From NCBI GenBank assembly GCA_004213965.1, contig SGZI01000009.1:1-32587 (forward strand): 32,587 nucleotides of DNA. The letters run 5' to 3'. The DNA comes from Flavobacteriales bacterium. Lineage in GTDB: Bacteria > Bacteroidota > Bacteroidia > Flavobacteriales > Flavobacteriaceae. Positions 8,427 to 18,647 of the stretch are shown piece by piece. The notes below the pieces were generated by a model. The model worked only from the letters and a program-made list of their open reading frames with translations. It made no database searches and had not been told where the DNA came from. The number at the start of each line of letters is the position of its first letter. The stretch's first letter is position 1. The position numbers and the translations under genes were made by a program.

Positions 8427-9539
8427 ATGGAAATAGTTATTGGTTTTTTATGTGTTATAATATTAGGGCTTGTTTACGTGGTTTTTAATTCAAAAAATGC
8501 TGTAGGGTCAACATCTACTAATGACTTAATTCAATTTTCAAATTCACTTAGTTCTCAAATACAAGAGATAAGAAAGGAAATAGATGCAAACTCTAAGGAA
8601 AGCAGGACAGAAATTGAGTCTAAATTAAAAGACATAAACAAACAAATTAATGATTTTCATAAGACTTCTACCTCAAACATAACACAACAGTTTAAGGAAT
8701 CAAATAAAGTTATAAAAGATGTTACTACTGAATTAGAAAAAATTAAAGGAACTAATGAGCAAGTTTTAAGTTTTGCTAATCAGATGAAAACCCTAGAAAA
8801 GATTTTAGGAAATCAAAAACAAAGAGGTGTTCTTGGTGAGATTCAGCTAGAAAATTTACTTGCCAATGTACTGCCTCCAGAGCTTTTTCAAATGCAATAT
8901 TCATTTAAAAATAAGGAAGCTGTTGATGCAGTAGTAAGAGTAGGGCAGTATATCATCCCAATAGACGCAAAATTCTCGCTTGATAATTATAATAAGATGA
9001 TTGAATCTTCAAACAAGGAGGAGTTAGCTGATTTAGAGAAGAAATTTAAGTCTGATATCAAAAGTAGAATTGATGAAACAGCTAAGTATATAAGACCTAA
9101 TGAGAATACTACTGATTATGCATATATGTTTATTCCTGCTGATGGTCTATATCAGGATTTGTTAAATAGTAGAGTAGGAACACTAAAGATTAATCAAAGA
9201 GATCTTGTCTCATATGCCTATACAAAAAAAGTCATGATAGTTTCTCCTATGAGTTTATTCCCTATGCTACAAATAACGGTTAAAGCACTACATAATTTAA
9301 AAGTTGAAGATTCTATTAATGATATACTAAAGAATGTTGACAAACTATCGAACCATTTAAACGCCTATAAAACTTATCATGATAAATTAGGTAATACACT
9401 AGGAACTGCTGTAAATCACTATAATGATAGTACAAAGGAATTTAAAAAGATAGACAAGGATGTAATTAAAATATCATCTGGAAATTCACAACTAAACATT
9501 AATTCAGAAGCTATCGACAAACCTCTTTTAGAAGATTAA
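8427..9539 (+). CDS. rmuC: DNA recombination protein RmuC
   Basis: 370 aa; N-terminal TM, coiled coil, core KQRGVLGEIQLENLL...IIPIDAKFSLDNY...YAYMFIPADGLY...MIVSPMSLFPML. Confidence 0.92.
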   Translation: MEIVIGFLCVIILGLVYVVFNSKNAVGSTSTNDLIQFSNSLSSQIQEIRKEIDANSKESRTEIESKLKDINKQINDFHKTSTSNITQQFKESNKVIKDVTTELEKIKGTNEQVLSFANQMKTLEKILGNQKQRGVLGEIQLENLLANVLPPELFQMQYSFKNKEAVDAVVRVGQYIIPIDAKFSLDNYNKMIESSNKEELADLEKKFKSDIKSRIDETAKYIRPNENTTDYAYMFIPADGLYQDLLNSRVGTLKINQRDLVSYAYTKKVMIVSPMSLFPMLQITVKALHNLKVEDSINDILKNVDKLSNHLNAYKTYHDKLGNTLGTAVNHYNDSTKEFKKIDKDVIKISSGNSQLNINSEAIDKPLLED

Positions 9540-10036
9540 TTTGAATGAATTAGATATTTCTTTTCTACTGTTTTAAAACCGTACTTAAATAGTAGACTAA
9601 AAAACAGGTCTCCAGCTAAGGCATATCCAAAGAATGGTAGTGCTAAAGTAAAGCATGTTAATAATCCCTCAATAGTCATAGGGTATCCTAAAATCCAAAC
9701 TCCAAAATTAGTTATAATAAAAAATAATAGGCTGCTTAAAAATATATTTGAGATATTAATGTTTTTTATAATTGTCCCTATGTATGTTATAGCTATAAAT
9801 GAAGTGTATACAAAAATTGATATAGAATAAAACCCAAGAAATAAATCAGACACTATCATTGCTAGAAGTGGGATTGCGTATGCTAGTTTTTTATTTTTAA
9901 AATGTAAGCCACCAAAAAGAGCCATTGCAGTTATTGGAGCAAAATTAGGAGGATGAGGTATTAATCTTATTATAGCAGCAAAAACTATAAATAATAATAT
10001 GACAATTTCTCTATTTGAAAACTTTTTATTATTCAT
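9536..10036 (-). CDS. DUF6580-like integral membrane protein (ECF S-component-like)
   Basis: 166 aa, multiple TM segments; AAIIRLIPHPPNFAPITAMALFGG motif. Confidence 0.65.
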   Translation of the reverse strand: MNNKKFSNREIVILLFIVFAAIIRLIPHPPNFAPITAMALFGGLHFKNKKLAYAIPLLAMIVSDLFLGFYSISIFVYTSFIAITYIGTIIKNINISNIFLSSLLFFIITNFGVWILGYPMTIEGLLTCFTLALPFFGYALAGDLFFSLLFKYGFKTVEKKYLIHSN

Positions 10037-11495
10037 TTATTTTTTTAAAAAAATCATTCTTTAAATCAATATACATTTCTTTTTTTAATAATTCAAATTG
10101 ATTGCTGTCATCAATAAGATTAATAGGACTAATTAAATCAATTAATTTTCTATCCAATGTTATTTGTTGCAATGCAAGAGCAAGAAGAGGCTCATTTTGA
10201 TCTCCTAAAACTCCAAGATTAGCAGTATTTTCTTCAAGAACTATATCTGGAGTTAAACCATTAAAATAATCGGTATTTCCTATAGAATTTAAAGTTTTTA
10301 GAACAAGTGGTTGAAGTGCATATGTGTGGTTTGGATTTGCCCCCTCAAGATTAAAATTTTCAGAATCATAGATTGTAACTGATGCTTGGTATTTTCCATA
10401 AGTGTTAGTTCCAATATGAATAACATCAATATAAGGATCTAAGCAATTTATTACTAGTTCACTTGCTGATGCTGAACTTTGAGTTGTTATAATAAAGACA
10501 CGATTTAAATTTAAACTATTGCTATTTCCAATAAATCTATTAATTAAAAATTCAGGATCATTATTAAGATAATAGGTTTGAATTTCATCATTCCATTGTT
10601 CTGTACTAATGATTTCACCAGTAAATTGTCCAGTAATTAAACTTGATAGTAGAATGGATGTATTTACTGAGCCTCCAGGATTATATCTTAGGTCTAGAAT
10701 TAAGTCACTAATATTATTAGTTTTAAAATTTGAAAAAACACTAATTAGCTCATCATTATAATCTCCAATAAATCTATTAAGCATTAGATACCCTATAGTT
10801 TGATTTTGAGCTTCAATTATCGATGAAATATGAATAGGATTTTTTTCATACGAGACTTTGTTTAGTTCAATATTTATGTCATTAGATATTATTTGATCAT
10901 CAGATGTTTCCGAAGTATTTTGATCTAAGTAGTTAGCAAAATTAACTGTATAGTTTTCAGAAGATAAAAGATCAGAGTAATTGTCAATTGTTAAAGGTGT
11001 ATTATTAATTTTATTAAACACATGACCTCTTTGAATATTATTATCTTCTGCCTCAGTATTTGGATGAATATATCTGACATATCCATAAATATCATAGCTA
11101 CTACCAGGGGCGTATCTTAACCCATATTCCATGCCATTACTATTTGAAATTCCACTTAAATATTGTTGAAGGGCGATATAGTCATCTACTATAAAGCTAA
11201 ATTTATCTATTGTTTCTCTTTGATAAATTAGGCTTTCAAATAGATCCTCTGGAGTTTCAAATAGATTTAAAAAATCAGCATATTCTTCTGATGACGAAAA
11301 TCTGTTATTAGCCAGATCATCTATATTTTGCTTGTAGAGATAAGTAGCGTTCATGCCTTTCCAAACAAAATCATTTATGTCACTTGCAAATACTATATTG
11401 TCATCACTATCTTCAAAACAACCAAATAAAATAGTAGAGATAAAAAATAGCATAATTAAATATAATGTTGATTTATTCTGATTAAATAGTTTCAT
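10029..11495 (-). CDS. S41-family (C-terminal processing type) peptidase, lipoprotein
   Basis: 488 aa; lipobox-like TILFGCFED; DLILDLRYNPGGSVNTSILL; catalytic region TTQSSASASELVINCL...GTNTYGKYQ. Confidence 0.88.
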   Translation of the reverse strand: MKLFNQNKSTLYLIMLFFISTILFGCFEDSDDNIVFASDINDFVWKGMNATYLYKQNIDDLANNRFSSSEEYADFLNLFETPEDLFESLIYQRETIDKFSFIVDDYIALQQYLSGISNSNGMEYGLRYAPGSSYDIYGYVRYIHPNTEAEDNNIQRGHVFNKINNTPLTIDNYSDLLSSENYTVNFANYLDQNTSETSDDQIISNDINIELNKVSYEKNPIHISSIIEAQNQTIGYLMLNRFIGDYNDELISVFSNFKTNNISDLILDLRYNPGGSVNTSILLSSLITGQFTGEIISTEQWNDEIQTYYLNNDPEFLINRFIGNSNSLNLNRVFIITTQSSASASELVINCLDPYIDVIHIGTNTYGKYQASVTIYDSENFNLEGANPNHTYALQPLVLKTLNSIGNTDYFNGLTPDIVLEENTANLGVLGDQNEPLLALALQQITLDRKLIDLISPINLIDDSNQFELLKKEMYIDLKNDFFKKINE

Positions 11496-11507
11496 GTCAA
11501 CAATAAT

Positions 11508-12851
11508 TTATATTCCAGTGTAATTTTCTGGAGTTATCTTTCTTAATTCTATTTTAATATTTGCTTTAACATCTAATTTATCTATAAAATCATGAATTAC
11601 TTCTTTTGTTATATCAGAATTAACTCTAGTTAAAGATTTTAAGGCTTCATATGGATTTGGGTAATTCTCTCTTCTTAGAATAGTTTGAATAGCTTCTGCA
11701 ACCACTGCCCAGTTAGTATTTAAATCATTTGAAATTTTATTCTTATTTACTATCAGTTTATTAAGTCCTTTAATTGTAGATTTAAAAGCAATTAAGGTAT
11801 GTGCAAAAGGGACACCTATGTTTCTTAAGACTGTACTATCAGTAAGATCTCTCTGAAGTCTTGATATAGGAAGTTTTGATGATAAGTGTTCAAAATTTGC
11901 ATTAGCTATTCCTAGATTTCCTTCACTGTTCTCGAAATCAATTGGATTTACCTTATGTGGCATTGCAGAGCTTCCTATTTCACCCTGTTTTATTTTTTGT
12001 TTAAAATAATCCATAGAGATGTATATCCATAAATCTCTGTTAAGATCAATTAATATATTATTTATTCTTTTAACATTATCAAATATAGCTGCTAGATGAT
12101 CATAGTGTTCTATTTGTGTAGTTGGAAAAGAGTGCTTAAGCCCTAGTTTATTATTAATTAATTTTTTAGAAAATGTTTTCCAATTAATTTTAGGATATGC
12201 TAGGTTGTGGGCATTAAAATTTCCTGTTGCACCACCAAATTTTGCTGCAATAGGAATTGCTTTTAATAGTTTTAATTGTTCTTTAATTCTAACTGTAAAA
12301 ACGTCAATTTCTTTTCCAAGTCTAGTTGGAGAAGCTGGCTGGCCATGTGTTCTTGCTAACATAGGTATTTTTGACCATTTTTTAGATGAATCATTTAGAT
12401 ACGAGATAATTTTCTCTAGTTCTGGGTAGTATACGTCATTTAAAGCATCTTTTAGACTAATAGGAATGGCAGTGTTATTTATATCTTGAGAAGTTAATCC
12501 AAAGTGAATAAATTCTTTATATTTTCCTAGATTAAGCTTGTCAAATTTATTTTTAATAAAATACTCAACAGCTTTTACATCATGATTTGTTCTCTTTTCA
12601 ATTTTTTTTATTTTTTTTGCGTCTTTCTCAGAAAAATCTGTGTAAATTTTTCTTAGTTGTTTAAAATCAGATTTTTTAATTGATTTTAATTGGGGTAGTG
12701 GTATTTCACAAAGAGAAATGAAATACTCAATTTCAACTAATACTCTGTTTTTAATAAGTGATTTTTCAGAGAAATAATTTGAGAGCACAGCTGTTTTATC
12801 GGAATATCTTCCATCAATTGGGGAAATAGCATTTAGTGCATTAGGTAACAT
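11508..12851 (-). CDS. purB: adenylosuccinate lyase
   Basis: 447 aa; NAISPIDGRYSDKT, TSQDINNTA, ARTHGQPASPTRLGKE, GSSAMPHKVNPIDFENSEGN. Confidence 0.95.
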   Translation of the reverse strand: MLPNALNAISPIDGRYSDKTAVLSNYFSEKSLIKNRVLVEIEYFISLCEIPLPQLKSIKKSDFKQLRKIYTDFSEKDAKKIKKIEKRTNHDVKAVEYFIKNKFDKLNLGKYKEFIHFGLTSQDINNTAIPISLKDALNDVYYPELEKIISYLNDSSKKWSKIPMLARTHGQPASPTRLGKEIDVFTVRIKEQLKLLKAIPIAAKFGGATGNFNAHNLAYPKINWKTFSKKLINNKLGLKHSFPTTQIEHYDHLAAIFDNVKRINNILIDLNRDLWIYISMDYFKQKIKQGEIGSSAMPHKVNPIDFENSEGNLGIANANFEHLSSKLPISRLQRDLTDSTVLRNIGVPFAHTLIAFKSTIKGLNKLIVNKNKISNDLNTNWAVVAEAIQTILRRENYPNPYEALKSLTRVNSDITKEVIHDFIDKLDVKANIKIELRKITPENYTGI

Positions 12852-12934
12852 AGCTATGTATAAAAGTAATTGGCAAAGGTAGTTATTATTTATAATTTAA
12901 TAATTACTTTTGCTTTTCAAAAACCAAAATATTT

Positions 12935-13561
12935 ATGGAGAATTCAAAAATAATGAAAGAAGCAGCTGCTGCATTAAAAGGTAAATGGGGTTTAGCTGTA
13001 GTTGGAAACTTACTTCTTGCGGTTATTTCTATAGCTGTAGCACTTGTAGGATGGAGAATAGCAGGACAGGATTGGGGAGCTAATCTTACTTCTCTTATTT
13101 TTTCACCTCCATTAGCTATTGGAATGACTATATTTTCTTTAAAAATCTACAGAGATAATAACCCTGAAGTAGAGAATTTATTTATTCCTTTTAAAACTAA
13201 TTGGGCAAATTCGATACTAGCCTATTTTATGATGGGTGTTCTTGTTGCTGTAGGTTTTATTTTATTAATAATTCCTGGAGTAATTGCCGCATTAATGTTC
13301 TCACAGATATTTTTTATTATGGGAGAAGAAAAAGAAATTGGGGCTTATGATGCTCTTGTTAAAAGTATGAATATGATGAAGGGTTATAAATGGAAGCTTT
13401 TTAAAATATACTTAAGACTTTTTGGACTATCTATCTTATGTATTTTCACTTTAGGTATTGGTTTTATTTGGCTATTGCCATATCAAAATGTTGTTTTTTC
13501 TGTATTCTATGATGATGTTAAGGATAATCCTAGTTTTAAAAATCAGGAGTATATAAACTAA
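12935..13561 (+). CDS. DUF975-like integral membrane protein
   Basis: 208 aa; multiple TM segments, AALKGKWGLAVVGNLL, LLIIPGVIAALMFSQIFFIMGEE. Confidence 0.65.
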   Translation: MENSKIMKEAAAALKGKWGLAVVGNLLLAVISIAVALVGWRIAGQDWGANLTSLIFSPPLAIGMTIFSLKIYRDNNPEVENLFIPFKTNWANSILAYFMMGVLVAVGFILLIIPGVIAALMFSQIFFIMGEEKEIGAYDALVKSMNMMKGYKWKLFKIYLRLFGLSILCIFTLGIGFIWLLPYQNVVFSVFYDDVKDNPSFKNQEYIN

Positions 13562-14331
13562 TTATTAAGGCTTCTATTTAGAACTTTATATTCTTCATAA
13601 CATTCGCTTATAGCGTCTAGGATTTGAAGATCATTAGCTTTAGAAATAAAATCATCAGAATAATTACATTCACTAATTAATAAGTCTAAATCTACTTTGT
13701 CAAGCTGAAGTAATACAAGGAGCATTTCTCTATCAAATCTATTGGATAATAGATCTCTTATTTTGTTATCAGCTTTCATTTTTCTAAGCTTTCTTAATTC
13801 ATTTGGTTGTTTGCCAAATATTTTATGTAAGAAATCAAATGGATTAAAAATAGCATTTAATGCCTTTGTAGCTGCGCTTGTAGGTCTTGCACTAGATTCA
13901 TAGCCTACATTTGTAAGTCCAGAAATACTGTACCTAAAATTTCTATTGATAGGCACCTGTTTTATGTCTATTTCAAGATATCCTGTAAGTTTTAATTGAT
14001 TTACTACCACTTCTTCAAGTGCTAAAGCAAGCTCAGTTAATTCAATACTAGTATTAATTCCATATTTAACCCAATCATTAGTAACCCTAACCTTAATTGA
14101 TTTAAATCCCAGGTATGAAAAATGAAGTGTATCATCTACTTGTACTCTTATTTCAAATTCACCCTTTTTATTTGTGGCAGTACCAATAACCTTATTTAGG
14201 TTAACAATATTGACATTCTCTAAAGGCATATTGTTGTTTGCATTTAGAATTGTACCCTTAACGGTAGTTATTTCTTGTGAAAAAGAAATGGTGTAAAAAA
14301 GAAGAAAAATAAATAGTAGTATTTTTTTCAT
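13558..14331 (-). CDS. carboxypeptidase-like regulatory (CarbopepD_reg-2) domain protein
   Basis: Signal peptide plus VKGTILNANNNMPLENVNIVNLNKVIGTATNKKGEFEI...HFSYLGFKS. The ORF track starts at a TTG; the adjacent ATG at 14331 is the likely start. Confidence 0.75.
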   Translation of the reverse strand: MKKILLFIFLLFYTISFSQEITTVKGTILNANNNMPLENVNIVNLNKVIGTATNKKGEFEIRVQVDDTLHFSYLGFKSIKVRVTNDWVKYGINTSIELTELALALEEVVVNQLKLTGYLEIDIKQVPINRNFRYSISGLTNVGYESSARPTSAATKALNAIFNPFDFLHKIFGKQPNELRKLRKMKADNKIRDLLSNRFDREMLLVLLQLDKVDLDLLISECNYSDDFISKANDLQILDAISECYEEYKVLNRSLNN

Positions 14332-14402
14332 CAATAAAAATATTGCTAAATATAGTAAACTTTGATATTTAAAGAATATAAAATATCTAGCTTAACTGTT
14401 AT

Positions 14403-14981
14403 TTAACAATAATTGTTTAAGTAATCAATTAGTTTTTTAACTGCTTTAGATCTATGTCCAATTTTATTTTTATCAGTCATATCCATTTCTCCAAATGTTT
14501 TAGTATAGCCTTTTGGTAAAAAAATTGGGTCATACCCAAACCCATTAGAGCCTCTTTTTTTTGTAAGTATTTCCCCCTCACATATTCCAGTGAAAGTGGT
14601 TAATTCATTGTTGATATTTAAAGCAATTACTGTTTTAAATCTAGCACTTCTATTATTACTTTCCTCCATGCACATAATTAGCTTTTGCATGTTTAATTCG
14701 TCAGTTGAATTTTTACCAGCAAACCTTTTAGAATATACTCCAGGCTTCCCATCTAAAAAATCAACTTCAAGACCAGTGTCATCAGCAAAACAGTCATATC
14801 CATAATTATTTTTAATAAAATTGGCTTTTAAAATAGCATTGCCTTTAATTGTATTTTCACTTTCAATTATATCTTCATTGCATGAAATATCTTTTAGACT
14901 AATAATTTTTATTTGATTACTAATCATGCTGCTTACTTCTTGTAGTTTATTTAGGTTATTTGTAGCGAATACTAATTTCAT
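14403..14981 (-). CDS. rdgB: XTP/dITP diphosphatase (RdgB/HAM1)
   Basis: 192 aa; FATNNLNKLQEV, CFADDTGLEVDFLDGKPGVYSKRFAG, GSNGFGYDPIF, KNKIGHRSKA. Confidence 0.95.
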   Translation of the reverse strand: MKLVFATNNLNKLQEVSSMISNQIKIISLKDISCNEDIIESENTIKGNAILKANFIKNNYGYDCFADDTGLEVDFLDGKPGVYSKRFAGKNSTDELNMQKLIMCMEESNNRSARFKTVIALNINNELTTFTGICEGEILTKKRGSNGFGYDPIFLPKGYTKTFGEMDMTDKNKIGHRSKAVKKLIDYLNNYC

Positions 14982-15449
14982 TTAATTATTGTGATAAGGT
15001 TCATTTTTTAAGATAGTAAAACTTCTATAGAGCTGTTCTAAAAATATAATTCTTACCATTTGGTGGGAAAAAGTCATTTTTGATAATGAAATTTTTTCAT
15101 TAGCTCTTTCTAATAATTTATCTGAGAAACCATACGCTCCTCCTATTATAAAAATAATTTCTTTTTTACTAGAATTAAGGTGATGTTGTATGAACTTCGA
15201 AAAAGAAATAGAGCTTAGTTCTTTCCCATTTTCATCAAGAAGGATTATATGACTATCAACCTTAATATTTTTTAATATTGCTTCAGCTTCTTGTTTTTTT
15301 TGAATGCTTTTATTTTTAATTGATTTTATTTCATTTATGATTATAAATTCAAAACTTATATAATGTTTTATTTTACTTATATAAGATTTAATTAGACTTA
15401 AAAAATCTTGACTCTTAGTTTTTCCTATAGCTATACATTTGATCTTCAT
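14982..15449 (-). CDS. rlmH: 23S rRNA pseudouridine-1915 N3-methyltransferase RlmH
   Basis: 155 aa; ILLDENGKELSS, IIFIIGGAYGFSD, LSKMTFSHQMVRIIFLEQLYRSFTILKNEPYHN. Confidence 0.95.
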   Translation of the reverse strand: MKIKCIAIGKTKSQDFLSLIKSYISKIKHYISFEFIIINEIKSIKNKSIQKKQEAEAILKNIKVDSHIILLDENGKELSSISFSKFIQHHLNSSKKEIIFIIGGAYGFSDKLLERANEKISLSKMTFSHQMVRIIFLEQLYRSFTILKNEPYHNN

Positions 15450-15552
15450 TATATAAACTTATATTGTAAAATATTTATAAAAGTACTATATTTTATGTAT
15501 AAGTAAATTAGTATTTTTTATTTGAAAAATGATATTTTTTTAAAGTGTTAAA

Positions 15553-18003
15553 ATGAATTATTTTATAGACGTTATTCTTCCTATTCCTGTCAATCAATTA
15601 TTTACTTATGAGATTAATGAGGATGAATTTTCTTTTTTAAAAAAAGGTATGAGAGTCGCAGTTCCTTTTGGAAGAAAAAAGATATATACTTCTATAGTGT
15701 TTTCAATACATAACAATTTGCCTACTAGTTATGAGGTTAAATCTATTTTTCAAATCATTGACAACAAACCATTAGTAAATGAAGATCAATTAAAATTTTG
15801 GGAATGGATTTCAAAATACTATATGTGTTCAATAGGTGAGGTCCTAAGAGCAGCTATTCCTAGTATTTTGCTATTAGAAAGTGAAACATCAATTTCTAAG
15901 CTGGATACATCAAACATAAATCAAGATGATTTGGATGATCAAGAGTTTCTAATTATGCAAGCTTTAGAAACTCAATCTCCATTAAAAATAAATGAGATTA
16001 CAAACATTTTAAACAAGAAAAATATTTTTAATCATTTAGATTCACTAAGTGAGAAAAACCTGATAGCTATAAATGAGAGTCTATATTCTAAATACAAACC
16101 AAAATTTTCAAGGTGTTTAAATCTTTCAGAATCATTTATTACTAAAGATGCTGTTGATGATTTAAAAATAAGTTTAAAACGCTCACCAAAACAGCTAGAA
16201 GTATTGAACTATTTTTTAGATCATAATAATAAAAATGATTTAATAGAGATTTCAGATTTAAAAAATATTGCTAAAGCTTCAACAGCTATTATTAAAAAAA
16301 TGATTGATAGAGGTGTATTTAAAGAGTCTTATATTCAGATAGATAGAATTCAAAATTCTAAGATTAATGTTAGTAAAGAAATTAAATTAAGTAAAGGCCA
16401 GAATACTGCATATAATAAAATTTTAGATTCATTTAATAGAAATAAAACTGTATTGTTCAATGGAGTAACATCATCTGGAAAAACAGAAATATATATCAAA
16501 ATAATCCAATCTATCTTAAAAAAAGGAGTAAAGGTTTTATACTTAGTTCCAGAAATTGCATTAACTACTCAATTAGTTAGTAGGTTATCCCAGGTTTTTT
16601 CTGAAGAATTAATAGTTTATCACTCTAGATTTTCAATTAATCAAAGGGTAGAGATATGGAATAAAGTTCTAGACTCAAAAAAACCACAACTAATAATAGG
16701 AGCAAGGTCATCTTTGCTTTTGCCATTTAGTAATTTAAAATTAATAATTATTGATGAAGAACATGAGCAGTCCTATAAGCAACATGAGCCTTCACCTAGA
16801 TACCATGCAAGAGATTCGTCAATTGTGTTGTCAAAACAGTTTAAGTCTAATGTTTTGCTTGGATCTGCTACACCAAGTATAGAAAGTTATTACAACGCAG
16901 CTGTATTAAACAAATACGATTTGGTGAGTTTAGATGAAAGATATAATAATTTACAATTACCATTTATAGAACTAGTTAATATTAGAGAAAAATATAAAGA
17001 AGGAAAAATGGTTGGTATTTTTAGTGATGACCTTCTTGAACAAATCAGCAAAACTGTTAATGAAAAAAAACAAGTTATACTGTTTCAAAATAGAAGGGGT
17101 TTCTCTCCAATTATTGAGTGTAATAAGTGCGGTTATTCTCCTAGATGTGTGAACTGCGATGTTAGCTTAACCTATCATTATAACAATAAATCATTGCGTT
17201 GTCATTATTGCGGTTATAATACTGATTTAATTCACGCATGTCCTTCATGTTTAAATAAGAATATAGTTTCCAAGGGATTTGGAACTCAACAGGTGGAACT
17301 AGAGATAAGTGAGCTGTTTCCAAACTATAGAGTTAAAAGATTAGATTATGATACAACAAGAGGGAAAAATAGTTTTAATAACATTATATCATCTTTTGAG
17401 AAAAATGAATTTGATATTTTAATTGGAACACAAATGGTCACTAAAGGTTTAGATTTTAAAAATGTAAAGTTAGTAGGAGTATTAAATGTAGATAATGCAC
17501 TGAATTTTCCTGATTTTAGAGCATATGAGAGATGTTACCAATTAATTCAGCAAGTTGCAGGCAGATCAGGTAGGTCAAAAGAAAGGGGTAAAGTATTAAT
17601 TCAAACATTTAATTCTTCGAATGATATCTTTAATCAGATTATTTCAAATGATTATGAATCGATGTTTAATAATCAGATTAAAGAAAGAAAAGAATTTAAG
17701 TACCCTCCATTTTATAAATTGATTAAAATAACTTTAAAACACAGGAATTTCACTCTTGTTAATGAATCCGCAGCTTGGTTAGCTAAGAACTTAACTCATG
17801 TTCTTAAAGGTAATGTGTTAGGGCCAGAATTCCCTCATATTAATAGAGTTAGAAATAAATATCAAAAAAATATTCTTATAAAAATTCCCTTAGATCAATC
17901 TTTAATTGCAACAAAGAGTTTTATTAATAAATCTAAAGATAAATTACATTCGATTTCATCTTATTCTTCTGTTAGTGTAATAATTAACGTAGATAATTAT
18001 TAA
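15553..18003 (+). CDS. priA: primosomal protein N' (replication restart helicase PriA)
   Basis: 816 aa; Walker A GVTSSGKTE, DEEH, zinc module CNKCGYSPRCVNCD...CHYCG...CPSC. Confidence 0.96.
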   Translation: MNYFIDVILPIPVNQLFTYEINEDEFSFLKKGMRVAVPFGRKKIYTSIVFSIHNNLPTSYEVKSIFQIIDNKPLVNEDQLKFWEWISKYYMCSIGEVLRAAIPSILLLESETSISKLDTSNINQDDLDDQEFLIMQALETQSPLKINEITNILNKKNIFNHLDSLSEKNLIAINESLYSKYKPKFSRCLNLSESFITKDAVDDLKISLKRSPKQLEVLNYFLDHNNKNDLIEISDLKNIAKASTAIIKKMIDRGVFKESYIQIDRIQNSKINVSKEIKLSKGQNTAYNKILDSFNRNKTVLFNGVTSSGKTEIYIKIIQSILKKGVKVLYLVPEIALTTQLVSRLSQVFSEELIVYHSRFSINQRVEIWNKVLDSKKPQLIIGARSSLLLPFSNLKLIIIDEEHEQSYKQHEPSPRYHARDSSIVLSKQFKSNVLLGSATPSIESYYNAAVLNKYDLVSLDERYNNLQLPFIELVNIREKYKEGKMVGIFSDDLLEQISKTVNEKKQVILFQNRRGFSPIIECNKCGYSPRCVNCDVSLTYHYNNKSLRCHYCGYNTDLIHACPSCLNKNIVSKGFGTQQVELEISELFPNYRVKRLDYDTTRGKNSFNNIISSFEKNEFDILIGTQMVTKGLDFKNVKLVGVLNVDNALNFPDFRAYERCYQLIQQVAGRSGRSKERGKVLIQTFNSSNDIFNQIISNDYESMFNNQIKERKEFKYPPFYKLIKITLKHRNFTLVNESAAWLAKNLTHVLKGNVLGPEFPHINRVRNKYQKNILIKIPLDQSLIATKSFINKSKDKLHSISSYSSVSVIINVDNY

Positions 18004-18647
18004 TCTGACGTCTTTGTATTTCTATTAATATATATGAAATAAATATTTCTAGAATACATAAAAATTCCTGCAACATGACTAATAAATAAAACAGGATCTA
18101 GTCTAAAAATAGAATATGTAATTATTAAAACAGCTCCTAGTATACTGATGATCCAAAATCCTAATGGTAGATGAGATTTTTTTAAAATTTCAGAAGACAT
18201 CCACTGATACACGTATCTAAAAGTAAATGTAATTTGTGAAATTATTCCGAGATATAATAGCCACTGAGGTATATCTGGATTATAAAAAAGAAATTCAAGG
18301 TTAAAGAAATTAGAATTCCACGCCCTTTCAATACAAATTATAATTGGTAATAATAATAGGATTTGTCTAATAATTAAATTAAAATTTATCCATTTTTTTT
18401 GTATTTGTAAATTTCTTATGTAGATATAATATCCAATAAATTGTCCAAACATAATAGCGAAATCATCTCTAAAATATCCATACATAAAGAATAGGAGTGA
18501 AGCACTTAGGCTTAATATCCAATAAATTGTTGGTGTAATTACTTTTGCCTCACGTTCCGTGTAAAACCATTGGATAATTACTCTTGCACTAAAAAAGAAT
18601 TGTGCTATAAATCCTAATATAATAATCTCAATTGGAATATCAATCAT
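18000..18647 (-). CDS. tandem LAB_N (lipid-A-disaccharide synthase N-terminal domain-like) membrane protein
   Basis: 215 aa; two similar halves, LGFIAQFFFSARVIIQWFYTE... and LGIISQITFTFRYVYQWMSSE..., each ending G-x-x-x-Y-x-R-N. Confidence 0.8.
   Translation of the reverse strand: MIDIPIEIIILGFIAQFFFSARVIIQWFYTEREAKVITPTIYWILSLSASLLFFMYGYFRDDFAIMFGQFIGYYIYIRNLQIQKKWINFNLIIRQILLLLPIIICIERAWNSNFFNLEFLFYNPDIPQWLLYLGIISQITFTFRYVYQWMSSEILKKSHLPLGFWIISILGAVLIITYSIFRLDPVLFISHVAGIFMYSRNIYFIYINRNTKTSD

Noticed and set aside
12205-12429. 74-aa plus-strand ORF inside purB
   Set aside because: Antisense to the conserved purB core; composition looks like reverse-complement coding sequence.
12874-12912. 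TAnnTTTG-like boxes in the purB/DUF975 divergent spacer (minus TACCTTTG 12874-12881, plus TACTTTTG 12905-12912)
   Set aside because: Plausible -7 boxes, but neither has a matching TTTG at the -33 position, so I did not list them as promoters.
14590-14805. 71-aa plus-strand ORF inside rdgB
   Set aside because: Antisense shadow ORF with no independent support.
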